Part shown: in pieces, positions 8,303 through 16,566 of the stretch
Position numbering within the stretch: the stretch's first letter is position 1
Layout of the letters: every line of letters starts with the position of its first letter
NCBI GenBank assembly: GCA_938038785.1
Contig: CALHTB010000048.1
Span: 1 to 64,000 of the forward strand
Direction of reading: 5' to 3'
Length of the DNA: 64,000 nt
DNA from: an uncultured Acidimicrobiales bacterium
GTDB lineage: Bacteria; Actinomycetota; Acidimicrobiia; Acidimicrobiales; SHLQ01
Notes under the pieces: generated by a model
Database searches by the model: none
What the model was told of the DNA's origin: nothing
Seen by the model: the letters and a program-made list of their open reading frames with translations, nothing else
Position numbers and translations under genes: made by a program

Positions 8303-8340
8303 TTGACACCAAAGCTAACTTTTAGTGCTAAATTGGTGTC
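8303..8340 (+). promoter_or_regulatory. whiB promoter with palindromic operator
   Basis: A consensus -35 TTGACA sits at 8303-8308, with TGCTAA at 8326-8331 as a possible -10 after 17 bp. The promoter lies inside an inverted repeat, GACACCAA (8305-8312) and TTGGTGTC (8333-8340). Such overlap suggests a repressor or autoregulator. The CarH-like regulator two genes downstream is a candidate binder. Binding is inferred, the motifs are seen. Confidence 0.5.
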
Positions 8341-8355
8341 CCTTAGGGAGGACTC

Positions 8356-8712
8356 ATGCTCGACGAACTTTTTGCGGTGGCTAGCGGAACAAGAGACTGG
8401 GCGCAAAAAGGTCTGTGCGCAGACAAGGCCGACTTGTTCTTTGCCCCATCGGGCGAGCGGCGCACCCGTCGAACCAAGCGCGAGGCACTTGCCCGTTCGT
8501 ACTGCGACAACTGTCAGGTGCTGTTGGCATGCCGCAGCTGGGCCCGAGAAAACCGGGAGCATGGCTTCTGGGGTGGAGAAAGTGAAGAGCAGCGTGCTCG
8601 ACTGGGCTATCCTCCGCGAAGCCCTTCACGGCGCGCTGTCGCCGAATTGGGGCGAACTGCAGCTCGATCGAGGCTCGGGCCAGAAGACCACGGCGAACAA
8701 TTGGCTGGCTAA
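8356..8712 (+). CDS. WhiB-family Fe-S transcription factor
   Basis: A 118-residue WhiB-like protein preceded by the strong site AGGGAGG. Four cysteines at 21, 50, 53 and 59 (C-x28-C-x2-C-x5-C) would bind a [4Fe-4S] cluster that senses O2 or NO. The G-[FVI]-WGG turn (GFWGGES, about 70-76) contacts sigma factor. A basic C-terminus (PRSPSRRAVAELGRTAARSR) replaces the usual AT-hook-like tail. The stop codon overlaps the ATG of the next gene (TAATG), so whiB and the B12-binding regulator are co-translated. The exact Wbl subclass is not assigned. Confidence 0.93.
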   Translation: MLDELFAVASGTRDWAQKGLCADKADLFFAPSGERRTRRTKREALARSYCDNCQVLLACRSWARENREHGFWGGESEEQRARLGYPPRSPSRRAVAELGRTAARSRLGPEDHGEQLAG

Positions 8713-9533
8713 TGACCGAAACACTCACCCTCACCGATGCATCCGAGAGGCTTGGCGTGCACTACATGACGGCCTACCGCTACGTCCGCACCGGACGCCT
8801 GGCCGCCGTCAAAGACGGAGGTCAGTGGAGGGTAACTGTTTCGGACCTTGAGTCTTTCGAAGCCAACGACACCCCTACCCAGCGCGTCGACGTCACCCCT
8901 CCCCGGCTGGTCAAGCGGCTCATGGCCGGAGACGAGAACGGCTCGTTTCAGATTCTCGAAAGCGCCATGGCCTCGGGCGCCGACGCCGAGGAGGTATACC
9001 TCGAACTTCTCGGTCCGGCCATGCACCAAATCGGCGAGCAGTGGGCCAGTGGCGACATCTCCATCGCCGATGAGCACGTTGCGTCGTCGACTGCGCTTCG
9101 GGTCACCTCTCGCCTCGGTCAGCGGGTCGACAGCCGGGGCCGCAATCGGGGCACGGTCCTACTGGCCTCGGTATCGTGGGACTACCACTTTCTTCCAACC
9201 GCAATGATCCGAGACCTCCTCAGATTTCGAGGCTTCAACGTGCTCGACCTCGGAGCCAACACACCGGCCGAGTCGATCATCGACATGGCCAACACCATCG
9301 GTGACGACCTCATCGCCATCGGCATCGCGGCAACCAACCCCGATAGCGACGAGATCGTTCGTTCGACGCTCGCTACCGTAAACGCCGAGCTCGACCTGCC
9401 AATCGTCGTTGGCGGCGCCGCCTTCTCTGGCGCCGAACACATCCAAAGCCTTGGCACCTGCATCCCGTCGATGTCGGGCAGCGAAGTGCTCGACATCTTC
9501 GAGACGATCTACACCGAAGCGCGCTCCCGATAG
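8712..9533 (+). CDS. CarH/LitR-like cobalamin-binding light-responsive regulator
   Basis: A 273-residue regulator. Residues 5-50 form an excisionase/MerR-like helix-turn-helix (LTDASERLGVHYMTAYRYV). Residues about 63-140 match the four-helix B12-binding cap and contain the CarH photosensor signature W-x9-E-H (Trp111, Glu121, His122). Residues 147-265 form the Rossmann cobalamin domain. Its D-x-H (Asp157, His159) would supply the lower axial ligand, although the usual G two residues later is Pro. In CarH and LitR, adenosylcobalamin makes a tetramer that represses DNA until light breaks the Co-C bond. The flanking whiB, nei and ferrochelatase genes fit a photo-oxidative regulon. Family is clear, light sensing is inferred. 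Confidence 0.85.
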   Translation: MTETLTLTDASERLGVHYMTAYRYVRTGRLAAVKDGGQWRVTVSDLESFEANDTPTQRVDVTPPRLVKRLMAGDENGSFQILESAMASGADAEEVYLELLGPAMHQIGEQWASGDISIADEHVASSTALRVTSRLGQRVDSRGRNRGTVLLASVSWDYHFLPTAMIRDLLRFRGFNVLDLGANTPAESIIDMANTIGDDLIAIGIAATNPDSDEIVRSTLATVNAELDLPIVVGGAAFSGAEHIQSLGTCIPSMSGSEVLDIFETIYTEARSR

Positions 9534-9542
9534 CGTCACTAC

Positions 9543-10337
9543 ATGCCTGAAGGCCACACTATTCACCGCCTTGCCAAGGACCTGAACAAGTCCCTGCGTC
9601 CTGCCAAGGTCACCGCCAGCTCTCCGCAAGGCCCGTTCGCCGACGGAGCGTCCACGCTCGACGGCAAGAAACTCCGAGCAGCTGAAGCGTGGGGCAAGCA
9701 CTTGTTTCTCGACTTCACGGGCGCTCCCCTGCTGCACATTCACCTCGGGCTTATCGGCAAGCTTCGTCCCAAGCCATTGGAGACACCCGAGACCGACGGG
9801 GCCATACGGCTTCGCCTCGAAGGCAAAGAAAAGCTGTGGGACCTCACCGGCCCCATGGTCTGCGCACTTATCGACGACGACGATGCTGAGGCTGTCACCG
9901 CCAAGCTCGGTCCGGATCCGCTGCGTCGAGACGGCAAGGCCGACGAGTTTGTTTCGCGATTGCTCCGCAAGAAGGTGCCGCTGTCAGCAGCGCTGCTCGA
10001 CCAGAAGGTGATCGCTGGCATCGGCAACGTCTACCGCTCCGAGTTCTGCTACCTCGCCGGCATCAACCCGAGCACACCAGCGAACGCGCTCGACGAGGAC
10101 ACGGCCCGGTTGCTGTGGGACATGGCCACGAACCAGCTCAAGCTCGGCGTGAAGCTCAATCGCATCGTCACCCGCGAACCAAGCGAGGTCGGCACCACGC
10201 CAGCCAAGATCGGCAACGAGGATCGGCTCTACGTCTACAAACGCGAAGGCCTTCCGTGCCATCGATGCGGCGACGAAATTCAACTGCTCGAAATCGCCAA
10301 GCGCAAAGCGTGGCGATGCCCAACCTGCCAGCCGTGA
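9543..10337 (+). CDS. nei: Endonuclease VIII-like DNA glycosylase (Nei)
   Basis: A 264-residue Fpg/Nei-family base-excision enzyme that removes oxidised pyrimidines and cuts the AP site. Catalytic Pro2 and Glu3 are in MPEGHTIH, the PEGHTI form typical of Nei rather than the PELPEV of Fpg. A helix-two-turn-helix with GIGNVYRSE lies at about 158-166. The C-terminal zinc finger has CHRCG and CPTC. It starts 9 bp after the B12-regulator gene and ends 10 bp before ferrochelatase, so it is within the same operon. A true MutM homologue is at 29412. Confidence 0.92.
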   Translation: MPEGHTIHRLAKDLNKSLRPAKVTASSPQGPFADGASTLDGKKLRAAEAWGKHLFLDFTGAPLLHIHLGLIGKLRPKPLETPETDGAIRLRLEGKEKLWDLTGPMVCALIDDDDAEAVTAKLGPDPLRRDGKADEFVSRLLRKKVPLSAALLDQKVIAGIGNVYRSEFCYLAGINPSTPANALDEDTARLLWDMATNQLKLGVKLNRIVTREPSEVGTTPAKIGNEDRLYVYKREGLPCHRCGDEIQLLEIAKRKAWRCPTCQP

Positions 10338-10347
10338 TTGGACATCC

Positions 10348-11364
10348 ATGAGCACGCATCCCTACGACGCCATCCTCGTCGTCTCGTTTGGCGGGCCCGA
10401 AGCCCCCGACGAAGTCGTGCCGTTCTTGGAGAACGTCACCCGGGGTCGAGGCATCCCAAAGGAACGCCTCGAACAGGTTGGTGAGCACTATTTCCTGTTC
10501 GGCGGCAAGAGCCCCATCAACGACCATTGCCGAGAGCTGATTGCCGACATCGAGCCGGCCCTGGCTGCGGCTGGCATTGACCTGCCCGTCTACTGGGGCA
10601 ACCGAAATTGGCGACCAATGCTGACCGACACGGTGCAGCAGATGGCCAACGACGGCATCACCAATGCCATCGCGTTCGTCACTTCATCGACGAGCTCCTA
10701 CTCGGGTTGCCGCCAATACCGCGAAGACATCGAGCGCGCCCGCGAGGTTGTTGGTGATGCAGCACCGGTCATTCACAAGATTCGCCAGTACTACGACCAC
10801 CCGGGCTTCATCGAGCCGATGATCGACCACGTGAAGGCGTCGCTCGACGAGGTTGGCAGCGATGCTCGCCTGATCTTCACTGCGCACTCTGTGCCGATGT
10901 CGATGGCGTCCACGTCCGACTACGTCGACCAACTCACCGAAGCCTCCCGGCTCGTGGCAAAGGGCGTCGGCCGAGACGACTTCGACCTGGTCTGGCAATC
11001 GCGTAGCGGCCCACCCCAGATGCCGTGGCTCGAGCCAGACATCAACGACCACCTCGAGGCCATCCACGCCGAAGGAACCGAAGCCGTGGTGGTGTCGCCG
11101 ATCGGTTTCATCTCGGACCACATGGAGGTCATGTTCGACCTCGACACCGAGGCCAAAGCAACCGCCGAACGCCTCGGTTTGCGCTATGCCCGCTCCGGCA
11201 CGGTTGGGAACGACCCCCGATTCATTTCGGCGATCGTCGAGCTCATCGAAGAGCGCAGGTCCAATGGGCCAGTTCGAGCATTGGGCAACCTTGCCGTGCG
11301 ACCCGACTTCTGCGCAGCCGATTGCTGCCCCGCGCCGCAGCGGCCGCCATCACGCCCGTCGTAA
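10348..11364 (+). CDS. hemH: Coproporphyrin/protoporphyrin ferrochelatase
   Basis: A 338-residue class of chelatase that inserts Fe2+ into a porphyrin. In actinobacteria the substrate is normally coproporphyrin III (CpfC) in the coproporphyrin-dependent haem pathway. Seen: N-terminal VVSFGGPEAPDEV, the catalytic-His region TAHSVPM, and IGFISDHMEV. The C-terminal FCAADCCP together with Cys in SSYSGCRQYRED provides four cysteines for the [2Fe-2S] cluster known in actinobacterial enzymes. It is the last gene of the whiB/B12-regulator/nei run. Free porphyrins are photosensitisers, so light control would make sense (inference). Confidence 0.92.
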   Translation: MSTHPYDAILVVSFGGPEAPDEVVPFLENVTRGRGIPKERLEQVGEHYFLFGGKSPINDHCRELIADIEPALAAAGIDLPVYWGNRNWRPMLTDTVQQMANDGITNAIAFVTSSTSSYSGCRQYREDIERAREVVGDAAPVIHKIRQYYDHPGFIEPMIDHVKASLDEVGSDARLIFTAHSVPMSMASTSDYVDQLTEASRLVAKGVGRDDFDLVWQSRSGPPQMPWLEPDINDHLEAIHAEGTEAVVVSPIGFISDHMEVMFDLDTEAKATAERLGLRYARSGTVGNDPRFISAIVELIEERRSNGPVRALGNLAVRPDFCAADCCPAPQRPPSRPS

Positions 11365-11375
11365 TTCAGCTCTCC

Positions 11376-11421
11376 TAAATCACCCGTGTAAATCACCCTT
11401 GTAAATCACCTTGTAATTCCC
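11376..11421. repeat. Short tandem repeat TAAATCACCCNTG
   Basis: Units TAAATCACCCGTG (11376-11388), TAAATCACCCTTG (11389-11401), TAAATCACCTTG (11402-11413) and a partial TAATTCCC lie just after the ferrochelatase stop. Too few and too short for CRISPR. Possible replication-slippage tract or regulator-binding array. Confidence 0.8.
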
Positions 11422-11438
11422 ACCGAGGGTCCCCAACT

Positions 11439-11837
11439 GTGGGGGCGTGCGCGCGTAACTTCGATTTTGTGAACCACGCACGGATCGCCGAACAAGCGCT
11501 GCACTACCGCAACGCCATGGTGTCGGACTCCTACACCGCTGGACGGTTTAACCCTGCCGCGGTCGCGCACGTCGCTGTCGAGTGCGGCGAGCCGATCATC
11601 GACTCGGCTATCCGGCAGATCGCTACCGCATGGACGCGCGGTGGGCTCGATCCCGAACTGCTTATCGAGCCATGGTCGGGTCCACAGGTCAAAGAGATTT
11701 TCGCAAGCGACCCAAGCTTGCTCGATGCCATCGACGACATCATCCGCACCGTTCACCGCGTGCAGTTCTCACGCCCACGGGTGCTGAACCGATCACGCCG
11801 CCAGGGCGCCACCCGCCCCCTCCGCTCGTACCGCTAA
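11439..11837 (+). CDS. Conserved-looking hypothetical protein
   Basis: A 132-codon frame from GTG 11439. A second GTG at 11469, giving MNHARIAEQALHY, is an equally plausible start and makes 122 residues. The protein is soluble and mostly helical: EQALHYRNAMVSDSYT, then PAAVAHVAVECGEPIIDSAIRQIA, then a basic Arg-rich tail (RSRRQGATRPLRSYR). Codon use is like its neighbours, supporting a real gene. No family recognised. It is convergent with the histidine kinase gene, 20 bp apart. Confidence 0.6.
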   Translation: MGACARNFDFVNHARIAEQALHYRNAMVSDSYTAGRFNPAAVAHVAVECGEPIIDSAIRQIATAWTRGGLDPELLIEPWSGPQVKEIFASDPSLLDAIDDIIRTVHRVQFSRPRVLNRSRRQGATRPLRSYR

Positions 11838-11857
11838 ACACGAAGAGAGCTAGTTGG

Positions 11858-13057
11858 TCAGTCGTCCTTCGATGCGTCGAGGTGGAGCTTGACGATCGCG
11901 CCACCGTCGGACCGGTTCGCAGCAGAGACCGACCCGCCATGTGCTTCCACGATCGACTTCGCAATTGCCATGCCGAGCCCGGTCGACCCACGATTGTCGC
12001 CGCGCCGAAAACGCTCGAACACATGGGGCAAGATGTCCTCGTCGAAGCCCGGACCGTTGTCAGCGATTTGGATCGTGACGAGGTCGCCGGCACGCACAAC
12101 CGACAGGTCGACCATGTCGGCCCGCGACGCTGCGTTGTGCGTAAGGTTCTCGAGCACCTGACGAAGCAGCGCATAGTCGGCGTCGACGACGATCGACTCG
12201 GCCGTGTTGGCCATAACTTCGGTCTCGTCGACGCGAACACTCGATGCGACCTCCTCGATGAGCAGGTCAACTCGCAAGGGTGCTTTGCGTGGTTGGGCCT
12301 GGCCAGCGTCAAGGCGGGCCAGTTCGAGCAGTTCACCGACACCCGAGCCAGCTCGCTCGGTGGCCGCCAGAATCTCGGCGAGGGCTTGCTGGTAAGCCGG
12401 CGCTTCGCGATCTTTCGAGAGTGCGTGGCTTGATGACGCTCGAATGACGGCGAGCGGAGTTCGCAGTTCGTGTGCGGCGTCTGCAATGAAGTCTCGTTGG
12501 CGAGCCATCGCTGCCCGTGTCGGCTTGAGCGCACGGCCTGAGATCCACCACGCCACTGCCGTCGTGAGCAACGTGGCAGCCAAGGCGGCGAGCAGCACGC
12601 GGAATCGGAACGACCGTTGGTCCTGTTCGTAGCCGCGAAGATCGATCGCGGTGATGATCACGTGGTTGTCCTCTTCGACCGGCTCGGCATAGGCAAGCCA
12701 CGCTCCGTCAGAATCAAAATCGGCGTAAGTTGGACCGCCGTTTTTCAGCGCGTTCTCGGCAATCGTCATTAGCGGAGGCTCGATCCACGCGCTTCCGAAC
12801 GGGTTGCGCCATCCGTCGTTCACGCTGACCCTCCACGTGTTGGAGGGCTGGGTGTTGTTGTCGACCTCTTCTTCGGGCGGTGGCCATAAGCTGCTGAGGG
12901 CCAGTTCCCGAACCACGTTCTCGGCCTCGCGCTCGGCCGAATCGAAGATTTGGTCGGTTCCTGTCGAGATTGCCATCCAGGCCAGCAACCCCACCGCAAG
13001 CGCAGCGAGCAACGCATACATTGCGGTGAGTTGAAGGCGGATTCGGTGCAGGTTCAT
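11858..13057 (-). CDS. Sensor histidine kinase
   Basis: The start is taken at ATG 13057 (MNLHRIRLQLTAMY), whose ATGA overlaps the stop of the regulator gene. The frame is open upstream but runs into the regulator. The product is 399 residues. It has TM helix 1 at about 8-32, an extracytoplasmic region of about 130 residues with a W/P-rich stretch, and TM helix 2 (VLLAALAATLLTTAVAWWI). The H-box DAAHELRTPLAVIRASSSHAL follows directly, with little or no HAMP. The ATPase domain has NLTHNAASRA (N-box), DNGPGF and GSTGLGMAIAKSIVEAHGG. Partner of the regulator just upstream. Ligand unknown. Confidence 0.93.
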   Translation of the reverse strand: MNLHRIRLQLTAMYALLAALAVGLLAWMAISTGTDQIFDSAEREAENVVRELALSSLWPPPEEEVDNNTQPSNTWRVSVNDGWRNPFGSAWIEPPLMTIAENALKNGGPTYADFDSDGAWLAYAEPVEEDNHVIITAIDLRGYEQDQRSFRFRVLLAALAATLLTTAVAWWISGRALKPTRAAMARQRDFIADAAHELRTPLAVIRASSSHALSKDREAPAYQQALAEILAATERAGSGVGELLELARLDAGQAQPRKAPLRVDLLIEEVASSVRVDETEVMANTAESIVVDADYALLRQVLENLTHNAASRADMVDLSVVRAGDLVTIQIADNGPGFDEDILPHVFERFRRGDNRGSTGLGMAIAKSIVEAHGGSVSAANRSDGGAIVKLHLDASKDD

Positions 13058-13734
13058 GAGGTGCTTTGTGGTCGCAGGCGGTAGCCAACACCACGGACGG
13101 TTTCGATCGGATCGTCTTGTCCCGATAGCTCTAGCTTGCGACGCAAATTGGCAATATGCACATCGACGACATTTGACAGGCCGTCGTAGTTGGCGTCCCA
13201 CACGTGTTCGAGAAGGTCGGTTCGAGCGTGGGTGGCCTCTGGTGCCCGCATCATCATTTCGAGCAACGAGAACTCCCGCGCGGTCAGCGGGATCGTGATC
13301 GACGACCGCGAAACCCGACGGCTCGCCGGGTCCATTTCCAGAGTTCCATGGATGAGGATCGGGGCCTGCGCCGATGTTGGACGCCGCAACAATGCGCGCA
13401 TGCGAGCGGTGAGCTCGGGATAGTCGAACGGTTTGGTCAGGTAATCGTCCGCTCCAGCATCGAGGCCTTCGACCTTGTCGCCCAAGCCGTCCCGGGCAGT
13501 GAGCATAAGCACGGCGGTGCCATCGCCGTTGCTACGCATTCGGGCGCAAAGGTCTCGACCGTCACCATCGGGCAGGCCTCGATCAAGCACCACAAGGTCG
13601 TAGTCGTTGGTGTCGACGGCGTGCATTGCGTCAGCGAGCTTGCCCACTACGTCGGTGGCGTAACCGTCCTCGACCAGACCGCGCCGAAGTACCTCGGCCA
13701 GGGGCGCGTCGTCTTCAACGACGAGGATTCGCAT
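13054..13734 (-). CDS. OmpR-family response regulator
   Basis: A 226-residue regulator. In the receiver, Asp51 lies in LVVLDRGLPDGDG, with EDD at 7-9, LTAR and YLTKPFDYPEL. The winged helix at about 128-222 ends RGVGYRLRPQ. It is the first gene of a two-gene operon with the kinase (4-bp overlap). The upstream gap of 85 bp is shared with the divergent DUF1800 gene and contains a perfect 14-bp palindrome, so the regulator may control that pair. Confidence 0.94.
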   Translation of the reverse strand: MRILVVEDDAPLAEVLRRGLVEDGYATDVVGKLADAMHAVDTNDYDLVVLDRGLPDGDGRDLCARMRSNGDGTAVLMLTARDGLGDKVEGLDAGADDYLTKPFDYPELTARMRALLRRPTSAQAPILIHGTLEMDPASRRVSRSSITIPLTAREFSLLEMMMRAPEATHARTDLLEHVWDANYDGLSNVVDVHIANLRRKLELSGQDDPIETVRGVGYRLRPQSTS

Positions 13735-13751
13735 ACTCCCAAGGTACAGAA

Positions 13752-13765
13752 CTCTTCATGAAGAG
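13752..13765. promoter_or_regulatory. Palindrome in the divergent promoter region
   Basis: CTCTTCATGAAGAG is a perfect 14-bp palindrome 18 bp upstream of the regulator start and 55 bp upstream of the DUF1800 start. A second CTTCA occurs downstream near 13780. It is a possible operator, with function inferred from position only. Confidence 0.35.
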
Positions 13766-13819
13766 ATCATTAAGGCGTTCTTCACCATCCTTTCATAGGC
13801 CGTTGCGTATATCTGGGTC

Positions 13820-15064
13820 ATGGCAACCGCAGAGCAAGTGGCACACACCCTTCGCCGAACCAGCTTTGCTGTCCACCCTGGGCAGGTCAGTTCGTTCGCC
13901 GATACCGACATTCACGACGTGATCGATGAGATCCTGAGCGACGAAGGTTGGGCGCTATCGGAAGAAGAAACCGCCTCCCGAAACCTTGAGGACGCCCAGT
14001 GGGACACGCTCCCCAGTGAGTGGATCGACCGGATGATGCAGCCTGACGCCAAGCTGCACGAACGGATGGTGTGGTTCTGGCATAACCACTTCACGACTAA
14101 CCGCCAGGAGACGAAACGCTCGCTGGTGTGGCGTCAGCATCAGACCATTCGCCGCCATGCCATGGGGAACCTCCGTGACTTGGCACGGGCGATCATCACC
14201 GACGGAGCGATGTTGCATTTTCTCGATGGCTCGGGGTCCCGAGGTGACGCCCCAAACGAGAACTTCAGCCGCGAGTTCATGGAGCTCTTCATGCTTGGCC
14301 GCAATGCTGGGTACACCGAGCGCGACGTGCGCGCTGGCGCTCGTATCTTGTCGGGCTGGTACGTGGACTGGGAAACCGACGATGTTGGGTTCAGCAACGA
14401 AGACAACTACGCCCGACCGGTCGAGTTCCTCGGACAACGGAAACGCTGGAACCTCGATAGCTATCTTGACGCCGTCATGGCGCAACCAACGTGTGCTGGC
14501 CACGTGGCCGGCAAGCTTCACGACTACTTCGTTTCGACCCCACTGACCGACGAACGCCGTAACGAACTTGGCGAGGTGCTTCGATCGAACAACTGGGAAC
14601 TTCGCCCGCTGATGTCGGAAATGTTGCATCACGACGACTTTGTGAACGCCCTCGGCGTCCGCACCCGCGAGCCGGTGGAATGGCTGACTGCTGCGGCGGC
14701 AATCTTCGACCTGGAGAACGTTGGCGAAGATGAGGGGTTCAAGTTCTGGCAGATCTACCAGACCGGACAGGTGCCGTTCGAACCGCCCAACGTGGCGGGC
14801 TGGGTGAACGACGAACGCTGGAGCTCGGCCAGCCAAGTGATGGTTCGAGGCAACACCGTCTTGAACTGGCAGGTGAGCGATCGAGTCATCAACTCGGTGA
14901 CACCCACACCCGAAGCCGTGCTGGCCCACTGCGGGATCTTCTCACCGTCGGAGAGCACGCTCAACGCACTCCATGAAGCTCTTGCAGTCCAAACCGAATA
15001 CGACCACGGCCTCGAGCTCTTGTTGACAATGGCTGTGCTTTCGCCCGAATTCGCAACGATCTGA
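13820..15064 (+). CDS. DUF1800 family protein
   Basis: A 414-residue DUF1800 (PF08811) protein. Diagnostic segments seen are RRTSFAVHPGQV at the N-terminus, MVWFWHNHFTTN, NFSREFMELFMLG, ERDVRAGARILSGW, and PFEPPNVAGW near the C-terminus. No signal peptide is obvious. The family nearly always precedes a DUF1501 Tat-exported protein, as here (12-bp gap). Its biochemical role is unknown, and a cell-surface or secretion-linked role is commonly supposed. It diverges from a two-component operon. A second pair is at 49169-51858 on the other strand. Confidence 0.9.
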   Translation: MATAEQVAHTLRRTSFAVHPGQVSSFADTDIHDVIDEILSDEGWALSEEETASRNLEDAQWDTLPSEWIDRMMQPDAKLHERMVWFWHNHFTTNRQETKRSLVWRQHQTIRRHAMGNLRDLARAIITDGAMLHFLDGSGSRGDAPNENFSREFMELFMLGRNAGYTERDVRAGARILSGWYVDWETDDVGFSNEDNYARPVEFLGQRKRWNLDSYLDAVMAQPTCAGHVAGKLHDYFVSTPLTDERRNELGEVLRSNNWELRPLMSEMLHHDDFVNALGVRTREPVEWLTAAAAIFDLENVGEDEGFKFWQIYQTGQVPFEPPNVAGWVNDERWSSASQVMVRGNTVLNWQVSDRVINSVTPTPEAVLAHCGIFSPSESTLNALHEALAVQTEYDHGLELLLTMAVLSPEFATI

Positions 15065-15076
15065 ACTGAGGCTGAT

Positions 15077-16504
15077 ATGACGAACCACACTCCAAGCTGG
15101 TATCCATCGAGCGCTGGCGACCCCTCGCCGGACAACCTTCCCGTCGTTGTTCCGGCTACCGACATCGAGCGAATCAACACCCTGCCTATCAACACGGTGC
15201 CCATCAACACGGCACCTATCTACACCGCACCACGGTCGAGCAGGCGCAAGTTCCTCGGCTTCGCCGCCGCCGGAGCCGCCACTGTTGGGGCCGGGGCGAT
15301 CGCGCTCAACCGAACCGACTCGATCCCAAGCGTTGAAGAAGCCACCGAAGCCGTCGCCGACGCACTTCCCACCCCGACAACTCGACCACTGGTGGCCAGC
15401 GAAGATGTGGCTGGCCGGACGCTGGTCGTCGTCGAGCTCCAGGGCGGCAATGACGGCCTAGCGACCCTGGTGCCGCGCAACGCAGGTGTTCTCTACGACC
15501 GACGCGAGAACCTGCACATACCCGACGAGGAGCTCATTGACTTCACCGACGAGTATGGCTGGAACCCGGGCCTCGAGGCTCTCGCCGGACACGGCATTGC
15601 TGCGCTCGTCGGCCTCGGCGCGACCGACATGCCCGATGGCAGCCACTTCGAGATGGAGCGCCGCTGGTGGGCTGGCAAGTCTTCTGGCGTCGACCTGCCC
15701 GGTACGGGATTCCTCGGCCGATTGTGCGACCAACTTGTGGTCGACCAGCCCGTGACCGGCGTGTCACTCGGTAGCGGGCCCAGCCCAGCAATGCGCGGCG
15801 AGAAGGCGGTAACCGTTGGCTTGAGCGACCCTGAAGCATCGTGGTTCTTGCGAAACGAAGATCCGTGGTTCGTCAACCTTCGCAACGGAATGGCCAATAT
15901 GGCACTCGAATCCGAGCCAAATTTCGGCCCGATGAGCCATGCACGTGGAGGGCTCAACGACACGTTGGCGTTCGCCGAGACCCTCCAAGAGATCGACAAC
16001 GACGCAATTCGCGAGCGTTACCCCGACACCAATCTCGGCCGATCGCTTGGAACAGCCGCCCAGCTGATTAGCCAGGAGGCTGGCTTGCGTGTCTTGCACG
16101 TCTCCCTTGGCGGCTTCGACACCCATTCAGACCAGCGTGGCACCCACGAGAACTTGATGCGTGAGCTTGCCGAAAGCCTCGATCCGTTTCTCGTTGACTT
16201 GGCCGAACGGGGCCAAGCCGAATCAACCCTTGTGTGTACTACCAGCGAGTTCGGTCGCCGCTTGGCCGCCAACGACGGCGGCACCGACCACGGTGCTGCG
16301 GGCATGGCCATGCTGGCCGGCCCGGTCGCCACCGGCGTCTATGGCGAAATGCCGTCGCTTACCACCCTCGACGACGGCAACCTCATTGCTTCGGTCGACT
16401 TCGAGCAGTACTACGCCACCATTGCCGAGAAGTGGTTCGGCATCCCGTCGTCGGAAGTTCTCGACTCGGGGGTTGCTCCTCTCGAAGGCCTCCTGACCGT
16501 GTAG
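15077..16504 (+). CDS. DUF1501 family Tat-exported protein
   Basis: A 475-residue protein of the sulfatase-like DUF1501 (PF07394) family. A 50-residue N-terminal extension with four INT-P repeats precedes a twin-arginine signal, SRRKFLGFAAAGAATVGAGA (about 54-73). The mature part has LQGGNDGLATLVPR (about 118-131), VSLGGFDTHSDQ and STLVCTTSEFGRR, then DHGAAGMAML, the family's conserved Asp/His segments. Paired with the DUF1800 gene just upstream. Secreted or surface-bound hydrolase-like, substrate unknown. Confidence 0.9.
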   Translation: MTNHTPSWYPSSAGDPSPDNLPVVVPATDIERINTLPINTVPINTAPIYTAPRSSRRKFLGFAAAGAATVGAGAIALNRTDSIPSVEEATEAVADALPTPTTRPLVASEDVAGRTLVVVELQGGNDGLATLVPRNAGVLYDRRENLHIPDEELIDFTDEYGWNPGLEALAGHGIAALVGLGATDMPDGSHFEMERRWWAGKSSGVDLPGTGFLGRLCDQLVVDQPVTGVSLGSGPSPAMRGEKAVTVGLSDPEASWFLRNEDPWFVNLRNGMANMALESEPNFGPMSHARGGLNDTLAFAETLQEIDNDAIRERYPDTNLGRSLGTAAQLISQEAGLRVLHVSLGGFDTHSDQRGTHENLMRELAESLDPFLVDLAERGQAESTLVCTTSEFGRRLAANDGGTDHGAAGMAMLAGPVATGVYGEMPSLTTLDDGNLIASVDFEQYYATIAEKWFGIPSSEVLDSGVAPLEGLLTV

Positions 16505-16509
16505 GCCTG

Positions 16510-16548
16510 ATTGGCGGTGGCTGGTCCCGCGCACCGGCCATCGCCAAT
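16510..16548 (+). terminator. Hairpin after the DUF1501 gene
   Basis: A 15-bp stem (16510-16524 with 16534-16548, two G-U wobbles) with core ATTGGCG/CGCCAAT lies 6 bp after the stop codon. There is no U-tract, so it may be a weak terminator or 3' stabiliser. Confidence 0.5.
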
Positions 16549-16566
16549 CCCCGGCACAATGGGTTG

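Noticed and set aside
11376-11421. CRISPR array
   Set aside because: Units are contiguous, 12-13 bp, without spacers, and no cas genes are near.
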